Assembly (NCBI RefSeq): GCF_900177725.1
Contig: NZ_FXAT01000016.1
Location: forward strand, 105,479-169,478
Direction of reading: 5' to 3'
Length of the DNA: 64,000 nucleotides
From: Paraburkholderia susongensis
GTDB lineage: Bacteria > Pseudomonadota > Gammaproteobacteria > Burkholderiales > Burkholderiaceae
The position numbers and the translations under genes are program-made. The notes under the pieces are model-generated. The model was not told where the DNA came from, did no database searches, and was given only the letters and a program-made list of their open reading frames with translations. Below, in pieces: positions 1 through 9,123 of this stretch. Position 1 is the stretch's first letter, and each line of letters opens with the position of its first letter.

Positions 1-723
1 CATGAAACGGCCCATGGGCGTGAGCCGCACGCCGACGTTCACCGCGCCCACCTCGTCGCTGACCGCCGCCACGACTTCGAAGAGCAGACGCGTGCGGTTT
101 TCGATGCTGCCGCCATACGCATCGGTGCGGCGATTGCTATTGCTGTTAATGAACTGGTCGATCAGATAGCCGTTGCCGGCGTGAATCTCGACACCGTCCA
201 TACCGGATTCCATCGCATTGCGCGCGGCAATGCGAAAGTCCTGCACGATCTGCGCGATACCTTCGAGCGTCAATTCCCGGGGCACCGGCACGTCGGCCCA
301 GGCACCGTTGCCGTTGTCGTCGACAATGAAGGTCTTGCCCGGCACAGGCATCGCCGTCGGTGCGACGGGCAGGCCGCCGCCGGGCTGGAAGACCGGATGC
401 GAGACGCGTCCGACGTGCCAGAGCTGCAGGAAGATCTTTCCGCCTTCGGCATGAACGGCCTCGCTCACACTGCGCCATCCTTCGATCTGTGCGGGGCTGT
501 GGATGCCGGGAGTCCAGGCGTAGCCTTGCCCCTGTTGCGATATTTGCGTGGCCTCGGTGACGATCAGCGCCGCGCCGGTGCGCTGCCGGTAGTACTCGAC
601 GTTCATCGGGGTCGGCACGTTGCCCGGCTGACCGGCGCGCGAGCGCGTGAGCGGCGCCATGGCGACGCGATGCGAGAGTGAATGGCGGCCGAGACGAATC
701 GGTTGAAAGAGAGCGTCAGACAT
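1..723 (-). CDS. Old Yellow Enzyme family alkene reductase (partial, C-terminus outside window)
   Basis: N-terminal 241 residues of an FMN-dependent ene-reductase (NemA/xenobiotic reductase type), which would reduce activated C=C bonds or nitro compounds with NAD(P)H in the cytoplasm. Seen: PLTRSRA near residue 22, QLWHVGR near 105, the paired catalytic His/Asn in IHAGNGYLIDQF near 190, and DAYGGSIENR just before the cut. The ATG follows a GGAGA stretch about 8 bases upstream. The gene runs off the left edge, so the stop is not visible. It is the last visible gene of a minus-strand run and lies 102 bp after an FAD monooxygenase gene, probably in the same transcript. Family assignment is firm; substrate is unknown. 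Confidence 0.93.
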   Translation of the reverse strand, partial: MSDALFQPIRLGRHSLSHRVAMAPLTRSRAGQPGNVPTPMNVEYYRQRTGAALIVTEATQISQQGQGYAWTPGIHSPAQIEGWRSVSEAVHAEGGKIFLQLWHVGRVSHPVFQPGGGLPVAPTAMPVPGKTFIVDDNGNGAWADVPVPRELTLEGIAQIVQDFRIAARNAMESGMDGVEIHAGNGYLIDQFINSNSNRRTDAYGGSIENRTRLLFEVVAAVSDEVGAVNVGVRLTPMGRFM

Positions 724-825
724 GGAGATCTCCGTGGATGTAGGGGAGCGGGATGTCTGCAACGTTATCGATGATCGGCGCCGCGGAGAATCCATGCCCA
801 ACGCTACGCAGTTTTGCGTTGGACG

Positions 826-1962
826 CTAGTCATCGGTTCGCCATGGCTTGCCGAGGCCGAACGATGCGGCAAGCTGGGGGCCTTTCTCGAGCAGCGAAGT
901 CACTTCGGCGCGTCGCTGCGTCGACCAGGCCGCGAGCCGCTGGACGACATCGGTTGCGTCTGGCGAAAGCGCTTGCGCGAGCGAAACGGCGTCGTGCGCC
1001 GCCTTCGACGTTCCGGACGCCGTGTGCGGGCGCACTGTGCATGCCGCGTCGCCAGTCAGCACTACACGGCCCACGGCGAAATCGGGGCTCAGCGCGTCGA
1101 AGATGGCCTGAACGAAGGGGGCCCGTGTGGCTAGCACCAGTTGTGCGAAAACGGACGGGAGCCGTTCGCTGGCGAGCCGCCTCAGCGTCGAGACGGAGTC
1201 GTCGGAGAGCTGACCCGGATGGATCGACGCGTGATGAACGGTGCCGGCCCGATCGGTCAAATGGCGGCGCAACGCCTGGGTGTCCGCCTCATTGCGATAC
1301 CAGAGCCAGTTGAAACGCCGCGTCCCCGGTGTGAGCGATCCGTCCAGCGCGGGAATCAGGAATGCCATGAAGAGTTCGCCAGGCGCCTTGTGGAGCGTCA
1401 TGTTCTCGACCAGCGTGGCGATTGTTTCGGCGTCGAAATCGGCTTCGTCGATAATGCCGCGCCAGGCGATATAGCCCGCAAACGACGGCGTATAGCCGGG
1501 AAAGAGCTGTGATCGCAATCCCGAGCCTGTGCCGTCCGCCGCGATCAGAACGTCGGCGCGCACGGTGCGGCCGTCGATGCGGACATCGACGTATTCGGAG
1601 TCCTGATGAAACCCGGTTATCGCCTGACCGTACCGAATGCGCTCGCGCGGCAACATGCTGCAGAGCGAGCGATAGACGGCGTCCCACGACGAGAACGGCA
1701 GCATCTCCGGCTCGTCGCGTGTGAGCGCTCCGTCGCGGTCGATCCAGCGGCGGCGGTGCGTCGGCACGCTGATCGTCTCGCGGCAGTGATGCCCGTGCTG
1801 TTCGAGGAAGGCCATCATGCGCCGCAGGACCGCCACACCGCCGCCCTGGCCACGCAGAGGTGTTGCGGACCGCTCGTAAATCTCGACCTCGTGACCCGTG
1901 CAATCGAGTGTCAAGGCGGCCGCGAGACCGGCAATCGAGCCTCCGGCAATGATGATTTTCAT
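826..1962 (-). CDS. FAD-dependent aromatic/heteroaromatic monooxygenase
   Basis: A 378-residue class A flavoprotein hydroxylase. Seen: N-terminal dinucleotide-binding loop GGSIAGLAAAL, the central YIAWRG segment, and the C-terminal FAD motif GDAACTVRPHTASG followed by a helix rich in Ala/Lys. Length and motifs fit the 2,6-dihydroxypyridine 3-hydroxylase/salicylate hydroxylase group. Start supported by an excellent AGGAGG eight bases before the ATG. It resembles the products at 5483 and 9124, so the block holds three paralogues. It sits between an amidohydrolase/decarboxylase-like gene (278 bp upstream) and an ene-reductase. The ring substrate cannot be told from sequence; hydroxylation with NAD(P)H and O2 is inferred from the family. 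Confidence 0.9.
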   Translation of the reverse strand: MKIIIAGGSIAGLAAALTLDCTGHEVEIYERSATPLRGQGGGVAVLRRMMAFLEQHGHHCRETISVPTHRRRWIDRDGALTRDEPEMLPFSSWDAVYRSLCSMLPRERIRYGQAITGFHQDSEYVDVRIDGRTVRADVLIAADGTGSGLRSQLFPGYTPSFAGYIAWRGIIDEADFDAETIATLVENMTLHKAPGELFMAFLIPALDGSLTPGTRRFNWLWYRNEADTQALRRHLTDRAGTVHHASIHPGQLSDDSVSTLRRLASERLPSVFAQLVLATRAPFVQAIFDALSPDFAVGRVVLTGDAACTVRPHTASGTSKAAHDAVSLAQALSPDATDVVQRLAAWSTQRRAEVTSLLEKGPQLAASFGLGKPWRTDD

Positions 1963-2240
1963 TGTTGCCTCCTGTACTCATCGTCAGGCGTGTGGCGTCA
2001 CGCGTCGCAATCGAAGCAAACCGCGTGGCGCTCGTGCGCCGCATCGAAAACAGCCCCGCTGGCGCGCCGGTTCTGCTTCGGCACGCACCCAGCGGGCAGG
2101 ACGAATGATGCCATCTTCACCTGGATTCTGCGTCGGAGCGCATCGTGCGAAAGCGGCTCGCGTGCGGCCGCCGAATCATTTCTGGCCGACGCGAGGCAGT
2201 CGCTTCAGAACTTTTAAGGTTTTGACGACGCGGCGCGGAG

Positions 2241-3362
2241 CTAGATGTGAAGGAGCTTGCCCGCGTTGCCGCCGAGTATCATGGCGCGCTGTTCCGCACT
2301 CAGGTCGAGCCGGTCCAGAAAGCGGACTGGCTGCTCATAGCCCATGTCGAAGCAATAGTCGCTGCCGAGCACCAGCCGATCCACGCCGATGTTCTGCATC
2401 AGGTAATCCAGCACCGGGCCGGAATGCGAAACCGTGTCATAGCTGAAGCGCCGCAGATAGCTGCTCGGCTTTTGCGCCAGCCGCCGCGTTTCGGGCCGCG
2501 CCGTCCAGCCCGCGTCCAGACGTCCGACGAGAATCGGCAGCGCGCCTCCTGCATGCGGCAGCGTCACGTGCAGATCCGGATAGCGGTCGAGAACGCCGCC
2601 GAGAATCAGGTGCGAACCAGCGATCGCCGTATCGAATGGATTGCCAAGCAGGTTGCTCAGGTAGAAGTCGCCGAGACGCGAGCCGCCGACGGTCTGCTGC
2701 GGGTGGAGAAAGACAGGCAGTTTCAATTGCTCGATGCGCGCGAAGATCGGCGAAAACCGTGGGTCGTCGAGGTCGAGAGTGTTGATGTTCGTCCCCATGT
2801 ACACACCGCGAACGCCGGGCAACTGCGACGCGCGCTCGAGTTCGTCGATGGAATCGGTGGCGTTGAGCATCGGTAATGTCGCGAGCACGACGAATCTGGA
2901 AGGATGCTGCTGATAGACGCGTGATGCCGCCGTGTTCCATTCGCGTGCGAGCCTTGCATTGAATGCCCGGTCGCCCCAATAGGCCATCGGCACGCTCAAC
3001 GACAAAGCCTGCACGTCCACGCCCGATGCATCCATGTCCTTCAGACGCTCATCGACATTGATGAACTTCATCGGCAGGGGACCGAGACCGCCAGCAGGCG
3101 TCTGGAAGGTGAAGGACGTGTCGTCGCAGACGAACGAGCCGCCGAACGGCTTCCCATCGCCGCCAACGAGGTCGCAATAACTTTCCGGGTAGTAGTGCGC
3201 GTGAATGTCGATCGATCTGACCTTGGCCGGCGCAAGGCCGGTGGCTGCAATCCGTGGCTCGGCCGCCGGGGCGGTACGCCCCGCAACGACGGTGCCGGCC
3301 AGCGCGGTGAGCGCGCCAAGCACGCGCCGCCGGCCGGGTGAGGGGCAACAAAGGCAATTCAT
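2241..3362 (-). CDS. Tat-exported amidohydrolase-2 (ACMSD/resorcylate decarboxylase-like)
   Basis: A 373-residue metal-dependent TIM-barrel protein of the amidohydrolase-2 family, which includes ACMSD and gamma-resorcylate decarboxylases. Seen: a twin-arginine-like leader (RRR followed by a hydrophobic Ala/Gly/Leu run ending AAEPR), the metal motif IDIHAHYYPE near residue 51, FLHPQQT near 218, LPHAGG near 268, and VLGSDYCFD near 333 bearing the catalytic Asp. A signal peptide on this family suggests a periplasmic enzyme, since decarboxylases of the family are usually cytoplasmic. The gene follows the symporter by 51 bp and precedes an FAD monooxygenase, in keeping with an aromatic catabolic operon. 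Hydrolase versus decarboxylase activity is undecided. Confidence 0.87.
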   Translation of the reverse strand: MNCLCCPSPGRRRVLGALTALAGTVVAGRTAPAAEPRIAATGLAPAKVRSIDIHAHYYPESYCDLVGGDGKPFGGSFVCDDTSFTFQTPAGGLGPLPMKFINVDERLKDMDASGVDVQALSLSVPMAYWGDRAFNARLAREWNTAASRVYQQHPSRFVVLATLPMLNATDSIDELERASQLPGVRGVYMGTNINTLDLDDPRFSPIFARIEQLKLPVFLHPQQTVGGSRLGDFYLSNLLGNPFDTAIAGSHLILGGVLDRYPDLHVTLPHAGGALPILVGRLDAGWTARPETRRLAQKPSSYLRRFSYDTVSHSGPVLDYLMQNIGVDRLVLGSDYCFDMGYEQPVRFLDRLDLSAEQRAMILGGNAGKLLHI

Positions 3363-3413
3363 GGTGTTGTCTCCGGTTTCTTTGAGGGAGTTGCTGGCCG
3401 CGCTTGTGTGCCG

Positions 3414-5048
3414 TTAGCCGCGTCGCGCCATACCCAGCTCGCACTCGACCAACTGGGCGTCGAAGAGGGCGCGCTCACGCGCTGCGCGCTCGGAGTTGTC
3501 GCTCAGGGAGAACACGACAATCCCGGCGAACGCGGCCGCCATGGAAAAGAGCGCGGGATATTCATACGGGTAGAGGGCGTGAGCGTGCCCAAGCACCTGC
3601 ACCCAGACAGTCGGGCTTAGTATGGTCAGCGTGACGGCGGTGGCGAGGCCGAGCAGCCCGCCCAGAACCGCGCCGCGCGTGGTGAGGCCACGCCAGTAAA
3701 CGGAAAGCAGGAGCACCGGGAAATTCGAGCTGGCCGCGATCGAAAATGCCAGGCTGACGATAAACGCGATGTTCTGCTTTTCGAATGCGATGCCGAGCAG
3801 AATCGCCAGCACGCCCAGCACGAGCGTGGTCACGCGCGCCACGCGCATTTCCTCGCGGTCCGAAGCCTTGCCACGACGCAGGACGTTCGCGTACAGATCG
3901 TGCGAGATCGCGGACGAGCCTGCCAGCGTGAGACCGGCTACGACGGCGAGAATGGTCGAGAACGCGACGGCACAGATGAACCCGAGGAACACGTTGCCGC
4001 CGACGGCGTGCGCGAGGTGAATCGCCACCATGTTCGCACCGCCGATCACGGCGCCCGACGCGGTGTGGTATTGCGGGTCCGTTGCGACGAGCGCGATAGT
4101 TCCGAAGCCGATGACGATGATGAGCGCGTAACCGACGCCGACGATGCCAGTTGCGTAGAGAATGCTCTTGCGTGCGGCTTTTACGTCGCCGACGGTGAAG
4201 AACCGCATGAGGATGTGAGGCAGGCCGGCCGTGCCGAAGATCAAGGCGAGGCCTAGCGATACAGCGGAAACCGGATCGGAAACGAGGCCGCCCGGACTCA
4301 TGATGGCGGTGTGCTTCGGATGCGCAAGGATCGCCTGGGCGAATAGCGCATTGAGGCTGAAGCCGAAATGTATGAGCACCATCAATGCCATGAAGGCCGC
4401 TCCGGCAAGCAGGAGAACCGCCTTGATGATCTGGATCCACGTTGTCGCGAGCATGCCTCCGAAGAAGACATAGACGACCATCAGCAGTCCTACGATAACG
4501 ACTGCGAACGTGTAGTTCAGGCCGAACAGCAATTCGACGAGCTTGCCCGCGCCAACCATCTGCGAGACGAGATACAGCAGGACGATGACGATAGAGCTGG
4601 ACGCCGCGAAGGCGCGTATCGGCTCCTGCTTAAGCCGGTAGGAGACCACGTCCGCCAGCGTGTACTTGCCGAGGTTGCGCAGCGGTTCGGCGATCAGGAA
4701 GAGAATGATCGGCCAGCTCGCGAGAAAGCCGATCGAGTAGATCAGACCGTCATAGCCGCTCGTGAAAACGAGTGCGGAAATGCCGAGCAGTGACGCTGCC
4801 GACATGTAGTCGCCCGCAATCGCCCAGCCGTTCTGGAATGCCGTGATCTTGCCGGCGGCGGCGTAGTGGTCGGCCACGCTGTGATTCTTGCGGGCGGCCC
4901 AGCGGGTGATGACGAGCGTCGAGGCCACGAAGAGCAGGAACATGCCGATCGCGATCGGATTGTGGCCGTGCGCGAGCGACGAGGGCTCGGCCGCGAGTGC
5001 GGGCAAAGCGTCGAGGGCGAGGACGGCCGGTAACAGGATGCGTTTCAT
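3414..5048 (-). CDS. actP: Cation/acetate (carboxylate) symporter, ActP type
   Basis: A 544-residue sodium:solute symporter of the SSS family in the inner membrane. Seen: a cleavable-looking leader ending in LPALAAEPS, then about 13 hydrophobic helices; GDYMSAASLLGISAL near residue 75 is the characteristic SSS helix. An open frame extends further upstream, but the chosen ATG overlaps the stop of the DUF485 gene by four bases (ATGA), the standard YjcH-ActP arrangement, and gives the expected length. Probable role is Na+- or H+-coupled uptake of acetate or another short carboxylate. Because it is embedded among aromatic catabolic genes, the substrate may instead be the acid those enzymes act on. 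Confidence 0.9.
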   Translation of the reverse strand: MKRILLPAVLALDALPALAAEPSSLAHGHNPIAIGMFLLFVASTLVITRWAARKNHSVADHYAAAGKITAFQNGWAIAGDYMSAASLLGISALVFTSGYDGLIYSIGFLASWPIILFLIAEPLRNLGKYTLADVVSYRLKQEPIRAFAASSSIVIVLLYLVSQMVGAGKLVELLFGLNYTFAVVIVGLLMVVYVFFGGMLATTWIQIIKAVLLLAGAAFMALMVLIHFGFSLNALFAQAILAHPKHTAIMSPGGLVSDPVSAVSLGLALIFGTAGLPHILMRFFTVGDVKAARKSILYATGIVGVGYALIIVIGFGTIALVATDPQYHTASGAVIGGANMVAIHLAHAVGGNVFLGFICAVAFSTILAVVAGLTLAGSSAISHDLYANVLRRGKASDREEMRVARVTTLVLGVLAILLGIAFEKQNIAFIVSLAFSIAASSNFPVLLLSVYWRGLTTRGAVLGGLLGLATAVTLTILSPTVWVQVLGHAHALYPYEYPALFSMAAAFAGIVVFSLSDNSERAARERALFDAQLVECELGMARRG

Positions 5049-5407
5049 TGACCGTCTCCTGCGCGGATCGCCGCCGCAATGACGTCGTGAACCGAGTTGG
5101 CTCGATGGACGTACACGGCGACGAGCGCGAACGTGAGAACGAACATGCCGAAGCCGACGGGGATGCCCCACGTGCTCGGTTCGCCGGATACGATCGGTGT
5201 GCCGAGCAGTTTGGGTGAGAACGCGAGGGTCAGGATGAAGGCGAAATAGATCGCCAGCATCAGGAGCGTTAGTGACCACGCGAACGTCCGGCGCTTTCTG
5301 ACCAGATCGCGAAAGCGCGAGTCGTTGAGCAGCGGATGCGCTGCGGTGGCGGATGCCGCCATGCTTTCCATGGCGGCGCCCGCGACTGCCGGGACAGGAT
5401 GTTCCAC
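5045..5407 (-). CDS. DUF485 inner-membrane protein (YjcH-like)
   Basis: A 120-residue protein with two hydrophobic spans (roughly residues 43-65 and 80-104) separated by a short loop, and the DUF485 motif RFRDLVRKRRTF ahead of the first span. DUF485 proteins are habitually encoded just before ActP-type symporters, as here, with a four-base overlap implying translational coupling; they are thought to assist or modulate the symporter. The N-terminus (about 25 residues rich in Ala) is longer than the E. coli protein. The gene lies 75 bp after the FAD monooxygenase stop and is read in the same direction. Confidence 0.9.
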   Translation of the reverse strand: MEHPVPAVAGAAMESMAASATAAHPLLNDSRFRDLVRKRRTFAWSLTLLMLAIYFAFILTLAFSPKLLGTPIVSGEPSTWGIPVGFGMFVLTFALVAVYVHRANSVHDVIAAAIRAGDGQ

Positions 5408-5482
5408 GATGTTTCCTCCTGGTCGAATGCGATGTAGCAGAGATGCGATGCGGCTGCCCCGCGCGGACAGCCTCGCTCGCGC

Positions 5483-6706
5483 TCAGAAATGGGCGGGTAC
5501 CGCGGTTTCCCGCATCACGGCTTCCGGTGTCCGGTAACGTTCAGCCATTTCGCGTTCGGTTTCGTCCTTGAGCTGCGCTTGCATATAGGCGCCGAGATGG
5601 CGGGCGTGCTGAACGATCGCGATGCCGAATTGCGTGCGCACGTCGCTATATTCGGCCAATGCATCGAGCGTATCCGCGTTGCGCGTGAGCGCGGCAAGCA
5701 GCGCCATGGCATCGCCGGCGGCCTTCGTCACGCCCATGCCGCAATGCGGACGCGCAACGAAGGCGGCGTCGCCCAGCAGCGCGATCCGGCCAAACGCCAT
5801 TCTGGGTACTTCGAGATCGAAGATCGGCTGGAAGAGCGGTTGTGCTGCCCGCGTGACGACCTCTGCGAACTGAGGCGCGAGCAGGGCGAGCGCGGCTTCC
5901 TCCATGTCGGTGAGAACTTCGCGGCGGATGTGGGTCGGCGGAATGCCACCGGTCCACAGCTTGCCTGTGGCGTCGGTCAGCAGGTTGGGCAAATCCGTAT
6001 CTTCGCTGGTGGCGCGATACCAGACGAAGTTGTACCGCCGCTCGCCGGGCTTCGTGCTATTGCCCTGCCCGGCGACGGGATAGCCAATGATTTGCTCGCG
6101 AGGAGGCAGGCAGAACGCGAACCTGTCGAAGAGAGCGGCATGCGTTTCGGCGGACAGTGTGGTCTCGTCGACGAGACCGCGCCATGCCACGTAACCGGCG
6201 TACTTGAGCTGAGCATCGGGCAGGAACTTTTCGCGCACCGCGGAGCGGAATCCGTCTGCCGCGATCACGAGATCGGCGTGCATGGCGGAGCCGTCGGAGA
6301 GCGTGACGGTGGCGCGCTCCGGGCCGTCCGCGATGTCCGTGACGGTTGCGCCCGAGTGGTAGTGCTGGTCCGGCAAAGCCGAGCGCAGCACGTGGTACAT
6401 CTTGCTCCAGGCGGTGAGTGTCTGCGGGAGTTCGCGCTCGGAATCGACCGAGCCATCCTGAGCGAAGGTGACGCGCGATTTCACCTTTACGCCGATCGAT
6501 TCGTCGATGCGCACTCCAGCGGCGTGCATCACCTCGAACAGCTCCGGATGCGTCACGATTCCCGCGCCGCGGCCGGATAGCTCTTGCGGCACGCGCTCGA
6601 AGACGTCGACATCCCAGCCGTTGCGCAGCAGGAGATTCGCGGCGAAGAGGCCGCCAAGGGAGCCGCCGATGATGGCAGCTTTCCGGTTCGTCGAAGTGTG
6701 GTTCAT
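5483..6706 (-). CDS. FAD-dependent monooxygenase (DHPH-like)
   Basis: A 407-residue flavoprotein monooxygenase. Seen: GGSLGGLFAANLL at the N-terminus, DVDVFER (ribose-binding acid), YAGYVAWRG near residue 175, and GDAAFVARPHCGMG near 305. The frame is open 12 bases further up, but the ATG chosen has GGAG six bases before it, inside the end of the preceding VOC gene. Spacing between the two genes is a single base, so they are certainly co-transcribed and probably coupled. The family hydroxylates pyridine diols, salicylates and related rings; pairing with a VOC protein suggests that the latter acts on the oxidised product. Substrate is unknown. Confidence 0.91.
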   Translation of the reverse strand: MNHTSTNRKAAIIGGSLGGLFAANLLLRNGWDVDVFERVPQELSGRGAGIVTHPELFEVMHAAGVRIDESIGVKVKSRVTFAQDGSVDSERELPQTLTAWSKMYHVLRSALPDQHYHSGATVTDIADGPERATVTLSDGSAMHADLVIAADGFRSAVREKFLPDAQLKYAGYVAWRGLVDETTLSAETHAALFDRFAFCLPPREQIIGYPVAGQGNSTKPGERRYNFVWYRATSEDTDLPNLLTDATGKLWTGGIPPTHIRREVLTDMEEAALALLAPQFAEVVTRAAQPLFQPIFDLEVPRMAFGRIALLGDAAFVARPHCGMGVTKAAGDAMALLAALTRNADTLDALAEYSDVRTQFGIAIVQHARHLGAYMQAQLKDETEREMAERYRTPEAVMRETAVPAHF

Positions 6707-6707
6707 G

Positions 6708-7193
6708 TCAGGCTCCATTGGCTACTGCGTTCGGGGTTTGGGCTGTGCCCGGGATGTTCAGTTGAGCCACTTCGGCAGCCGGGAAGTTGAGCTCGATCGT
6801 GACGCCTGACGGATCTTCGACGAAAACCTGGTGTAGTCCGAGGCTGGGTACTGTGCGGTCGCGCCATGCGATGTTCTCTGCGCGCAACGTATCCCACATG
6901 GCTTGAACGCCGGTGGCGAGGAACGCAATGTGATCGACGGTGCCTGTTCCTGTTGCCGGCAGCTTCCTGTCGCCGAGATAGGCAAGGAGTCCTTCCGGGT
7001 TGTCAGGGTCGACGCCGATGATGTGAACCGTGCCGTATTCGCCTTCGTCGCCGCCCTTGTACAGCCATGCGCCGGGAAAGTCGAACGGAGGGCGGTAGCC
7101 CTGCTTGAATCCGAGTACGCGCTCGTAGAACCGGCATGATTTTTCGAGGTCGAGTGTGCGGATCGAGTAGTGGGCTAGTTTGGTGACTGGCAT
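6708..7193 (-). CDS. VOC-family (glyoxalase/extradiol dioxygenase-like) protein
   Basis: A 161-residue vicinal-oxygen-chelate protein with two beta-alpha-beta-beta-beta halves. Likely metal ligands are visible: His in LAHYSIRT near residue 7, His in VDHIAFLAT near 88, and Glu in SGVTIELNF near 135. Members include glyoxalase I, fosfomycin-resistance enzymes and ring-cleavage dioxygenases; the length and FYERVLGF motif fit a small single-subunit metalloenzyme. It is the first gene of the minus-strand catabolic run, one base from the downstream monooxygenase start. An AGGAGAG Shine-Dalgarno precedes the ATG, and palindromic sequence lies just upstream at 7207-7239. Confidence 0.88.
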   Translation of the reverse strand: MPVTKLAHYSIRTLDLEKSCRFYERVLGFKQGYRPPFDFPGAWLYKGGDEGEYGTVHIIGVDPDNPEGLLAYLGDRKLPATGTGTVDHIAFLATGVQAMWDTLRAENIAWRDRTVPSLGLHQVFVEDPSGVTIELNFPAAEVAQLNIPGTAQTPNAVANGA

Positions 7194-7206
7194 GATGCTC
7201 TCCTTT

Positions 7207-7239
7207 ATTGATCAATCGATTAATGATCGTTCGATCAAT
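7207..7239. promoter_or_regulatory. Nested palindromes upstream of the VOC-monooxygenase operon (putative operator)
   Basis: ATTGATCAAT (7207-7216) is a perfect palindrome; it overlaps a second, AATCGATT (7214-7221). ATTGATC at 7207 is mirrored by GATCAAT at 7233, giving an outer inverted repeat. It lies 14-46 bases ahead of the first gene of the operon, right where a repressor would act. No adjacent TetR/MarR gene is present; the nearest regulator is the winged-helix/ATPase protein at 7309. Seen directly; function is inferred. Confidence 0.45.
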
Positions 7240-7308
7240 TGTAGTTCAAAAATCATGAGGGCAAGACTGGTCTCGGGCGATGTTAACCCTGGGCGGGACG
7301 CGCTTGAC

Positions 7309-8874
7309 TCAGTCCGATGGACGTAAGCCTGCGTAACCGCTGGCGTCACATTGCGAGTGGATCGCGGCATCATCGGCATCCATGTCTGAACGGGGGCGCC
7401 ACAACGCCGGCAGTTCCCATTCATCGCGCAGTCGCTCGAGAGCGTAGGCGCGCGTCGATTCAGTCAGACGATACCGTGCAATCGGACCGTCGAACTCGAC
7501 GTTCACGATGGACTTCGCAACAAGCTCTCCAATTGCGTCAATCGCGGCGTCGAAGGTCAGATCGGTGCCGCAGGCCGTGGCTTCGATCGTTTCGAGCGTG
7601 AACACGTGGCCGAGGAGGGCAAGCCTGTGAAAGAGCTTGCGGCTCGTGGGAGCGAGCAGGCAATAGCTCCAGTCGAATGCCGCACGTAGCGTCTGGTGCC
7701 GCGCAAGCGCCGCGCGATAGCCGTGCGTGAGCATCGTCAACGGGTTGTCGAGCCCGCGACTCACGCCGGCGATGCCGAGACTTGGCACGCGCGCCGCAGC
7801 CAGTTCGAGCGCGAGCGGTACGCCGTCGAGCCGGCGGCAAATCTCGCCGATCAGCGAAATGGTTGTCGCGTCGAGATCCGTCGCCCCTTGGGCTTGCACA
7901 CATGACAGAAAAAGCTGGACGGCGGGTTGCGTGAGGATTTCGCTTGCGGATGCATCGGCGGCGGGAATCGCCAGCGGTTCAACGCGAAAGACGGATTCGT
8001 GTCCGAGACGCAAGCGCTCGCGGCTCGTCACGAGCACGCGCAGCCGTGGATTGCCGCGCGTCAGGTGGTCGACTAGTGCGGCGACATCGTCGACGATGTG
8101 TTCCGCGTTGTCGAGAAAGAGCAGCGTGTCGGTACCGGATAGCCTTGCACGTAACGCCTCGACTTCGCGTGCCGACTCGCCGGCAGTCAGGCCGCAGGCC
8201 CGCGCGATGACGTCGGGAAGCTGATCGCGGCTGGTGAGTGCGGCAAGCTCTACGGCATGTACGCGCAGCGATCCTTCTTCGGCGATCCTGTGAGCGATCG
8301 ACATGGCGAGCGCCGTCTTGCCGACACCGCCTGCACCGGTCAAGGTCAGGACCTGGGTTGCCGGGAGGGCGGCGCACGCCTGCGCGATTGCCCCGTCGCG
8401 CCCGATGAGCGGCGCGCATCGCAGGAGCGGCGATTCGGACGACGCGTCGCGAGGGGCGCTGCCGCGCAATTGCAATGTCCGATGCGGCGCGAACATGTAG
8501 CCGCGGCCAGGCACGGTGACGATGCATTCGTGATCGTTGCCGAGCGCCTTTCGCAATAGATAGAGCTGAACCTGAATGTTGTTTTCCTCGACCACCACGC
8601 CGTTCCAGACAGTGCGCAGAAGCTCCGCCTTCGTGACGACGCGGCCCGGCGACGAGAGGATCAGCGCGAGTACGTCGAACGCACGGCCGCCCAGGCGAAT
8701 GACCTGTCCGTCCCTGCGCAGTTCACGCTGCGTCAGATCGACGTCACATCGGCCGAACCGGATTCGGGCCTGATTGACGATGGCGGCGCAATCGCCGGAT
8801 TCGCGGACTTCGTCGTGCATTTCGGTGGGCGTACTTTCCATCTTGTGCTCGCAGGCCGGGACACATTCAAACAT
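7309..8874 (-). CDS. Winged-helix transcriptional regulator with P-loop (AfsR/STAND-like) ATPase domain
   Basis: A one-component regulator of about 520 residues. Seen: an OmpR-type winged helix (RCDVDLTQRELRRDG through VPGRGYMFAPHR, within the first 140 residues), then a P-loop GAGGVGKTALA near residue 190, LLFLDNAEH as Walker B near 245, LVTSRERL as sensor motif near 270, and GVPLALELAAARVP near 335. Relatives usually continue into a long TPR-like C-terminal half and reach 900 or more residues; this one ends soon after the ATPase-associated winged helix (ESTRAYALERLRDEW), so the sensor part is short or lost. Several in-frame starts exist (8901, 8874, 8841). Probably controls the flanking monooxygenase operons. 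Confidence 0.85.
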   Translation of the reverse strand: MFECVPACEHKMESTPTEMHDEVRESGDCAAIVNQARIRFGRCDVDLTQRELRRDGQVIRLGGRAFDVLALILSSPGRVVTKAELLRTVWNGVVVEENNIQVQLYLLRKALGNDHECIVTVPGRGYMFAPHRTLQLRGSAPRDASSESPLLRCAPLIGRDGAIAQACAALPATQVLTLTGAGGVGKTALAMSIAHRIAEEGSLRVHAVELAALTSRDQLPDVIARACGLTAGESAREVEALRARLSGTDTLLFLDNAEHIVDDVAALVDHLTRGNPRLRVLVTSRERLRLGHESVFRVEPLAIPAADASASEILTQPAVQLFLSCVQAQGATDLDATTISLIGEICRRLDGVPLALELAAARVPSLGIAGVSRGLDNPLTMLTHGYRAALARHQTLRAAFDWSYCLLAPTSRKLFHRLALLGHVFTLETIEATACGTDLTFDAAIDAIGELVAKSIVNVEFDGPIARYRLTESTRAYALERLRDEWELPALWRPRSDMDADDAAIHSQCDASGYAGLRPSD

Positions 8875-8991
8875 GCGTTTCCGGCATAGGTTATTTATCA
8901 CGCAATTATTTAAACCAGATCAAGCTCACGAATCTCCGTTGAATTCGAAAAATGCAAGCGCCGCGGCGATCGTTATTGATCTTTTGATAAC

Positions 8992-8997
8992 TATAAT
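8992..8997 (+). promoter_or_regulatory. Candidate -10 element upstream of the third monooxygenase
   Basis: A perfect TATAAT lies in an AT-rich stretch 127 bases before the ATG at 9124. No convincing -35 consensus stands at 17 bases, so activator help would be expected. Seen directly; activity is inferred. Confidence 0.35.
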
Positions 8998-9123
8998 GCA
9001 GAGGACGCCGGACGGGGTTGCTGGTGGCGCAACGCTGCATTGCGCGCAGCCCGTGTTCCGGATTGCACCCGGCGCGCCTACGCTATCGGCATATCGACAA
9101 GGCTGATCGGAAGGAGCAAAAAC

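Noticed and set aside
1963..2240. 278-bp gap between amidohydrolase and monooxygenase considered for a small gene
   Set aside because: Available frames lack start signals and recognisable sequence; it is treated as intergenic.
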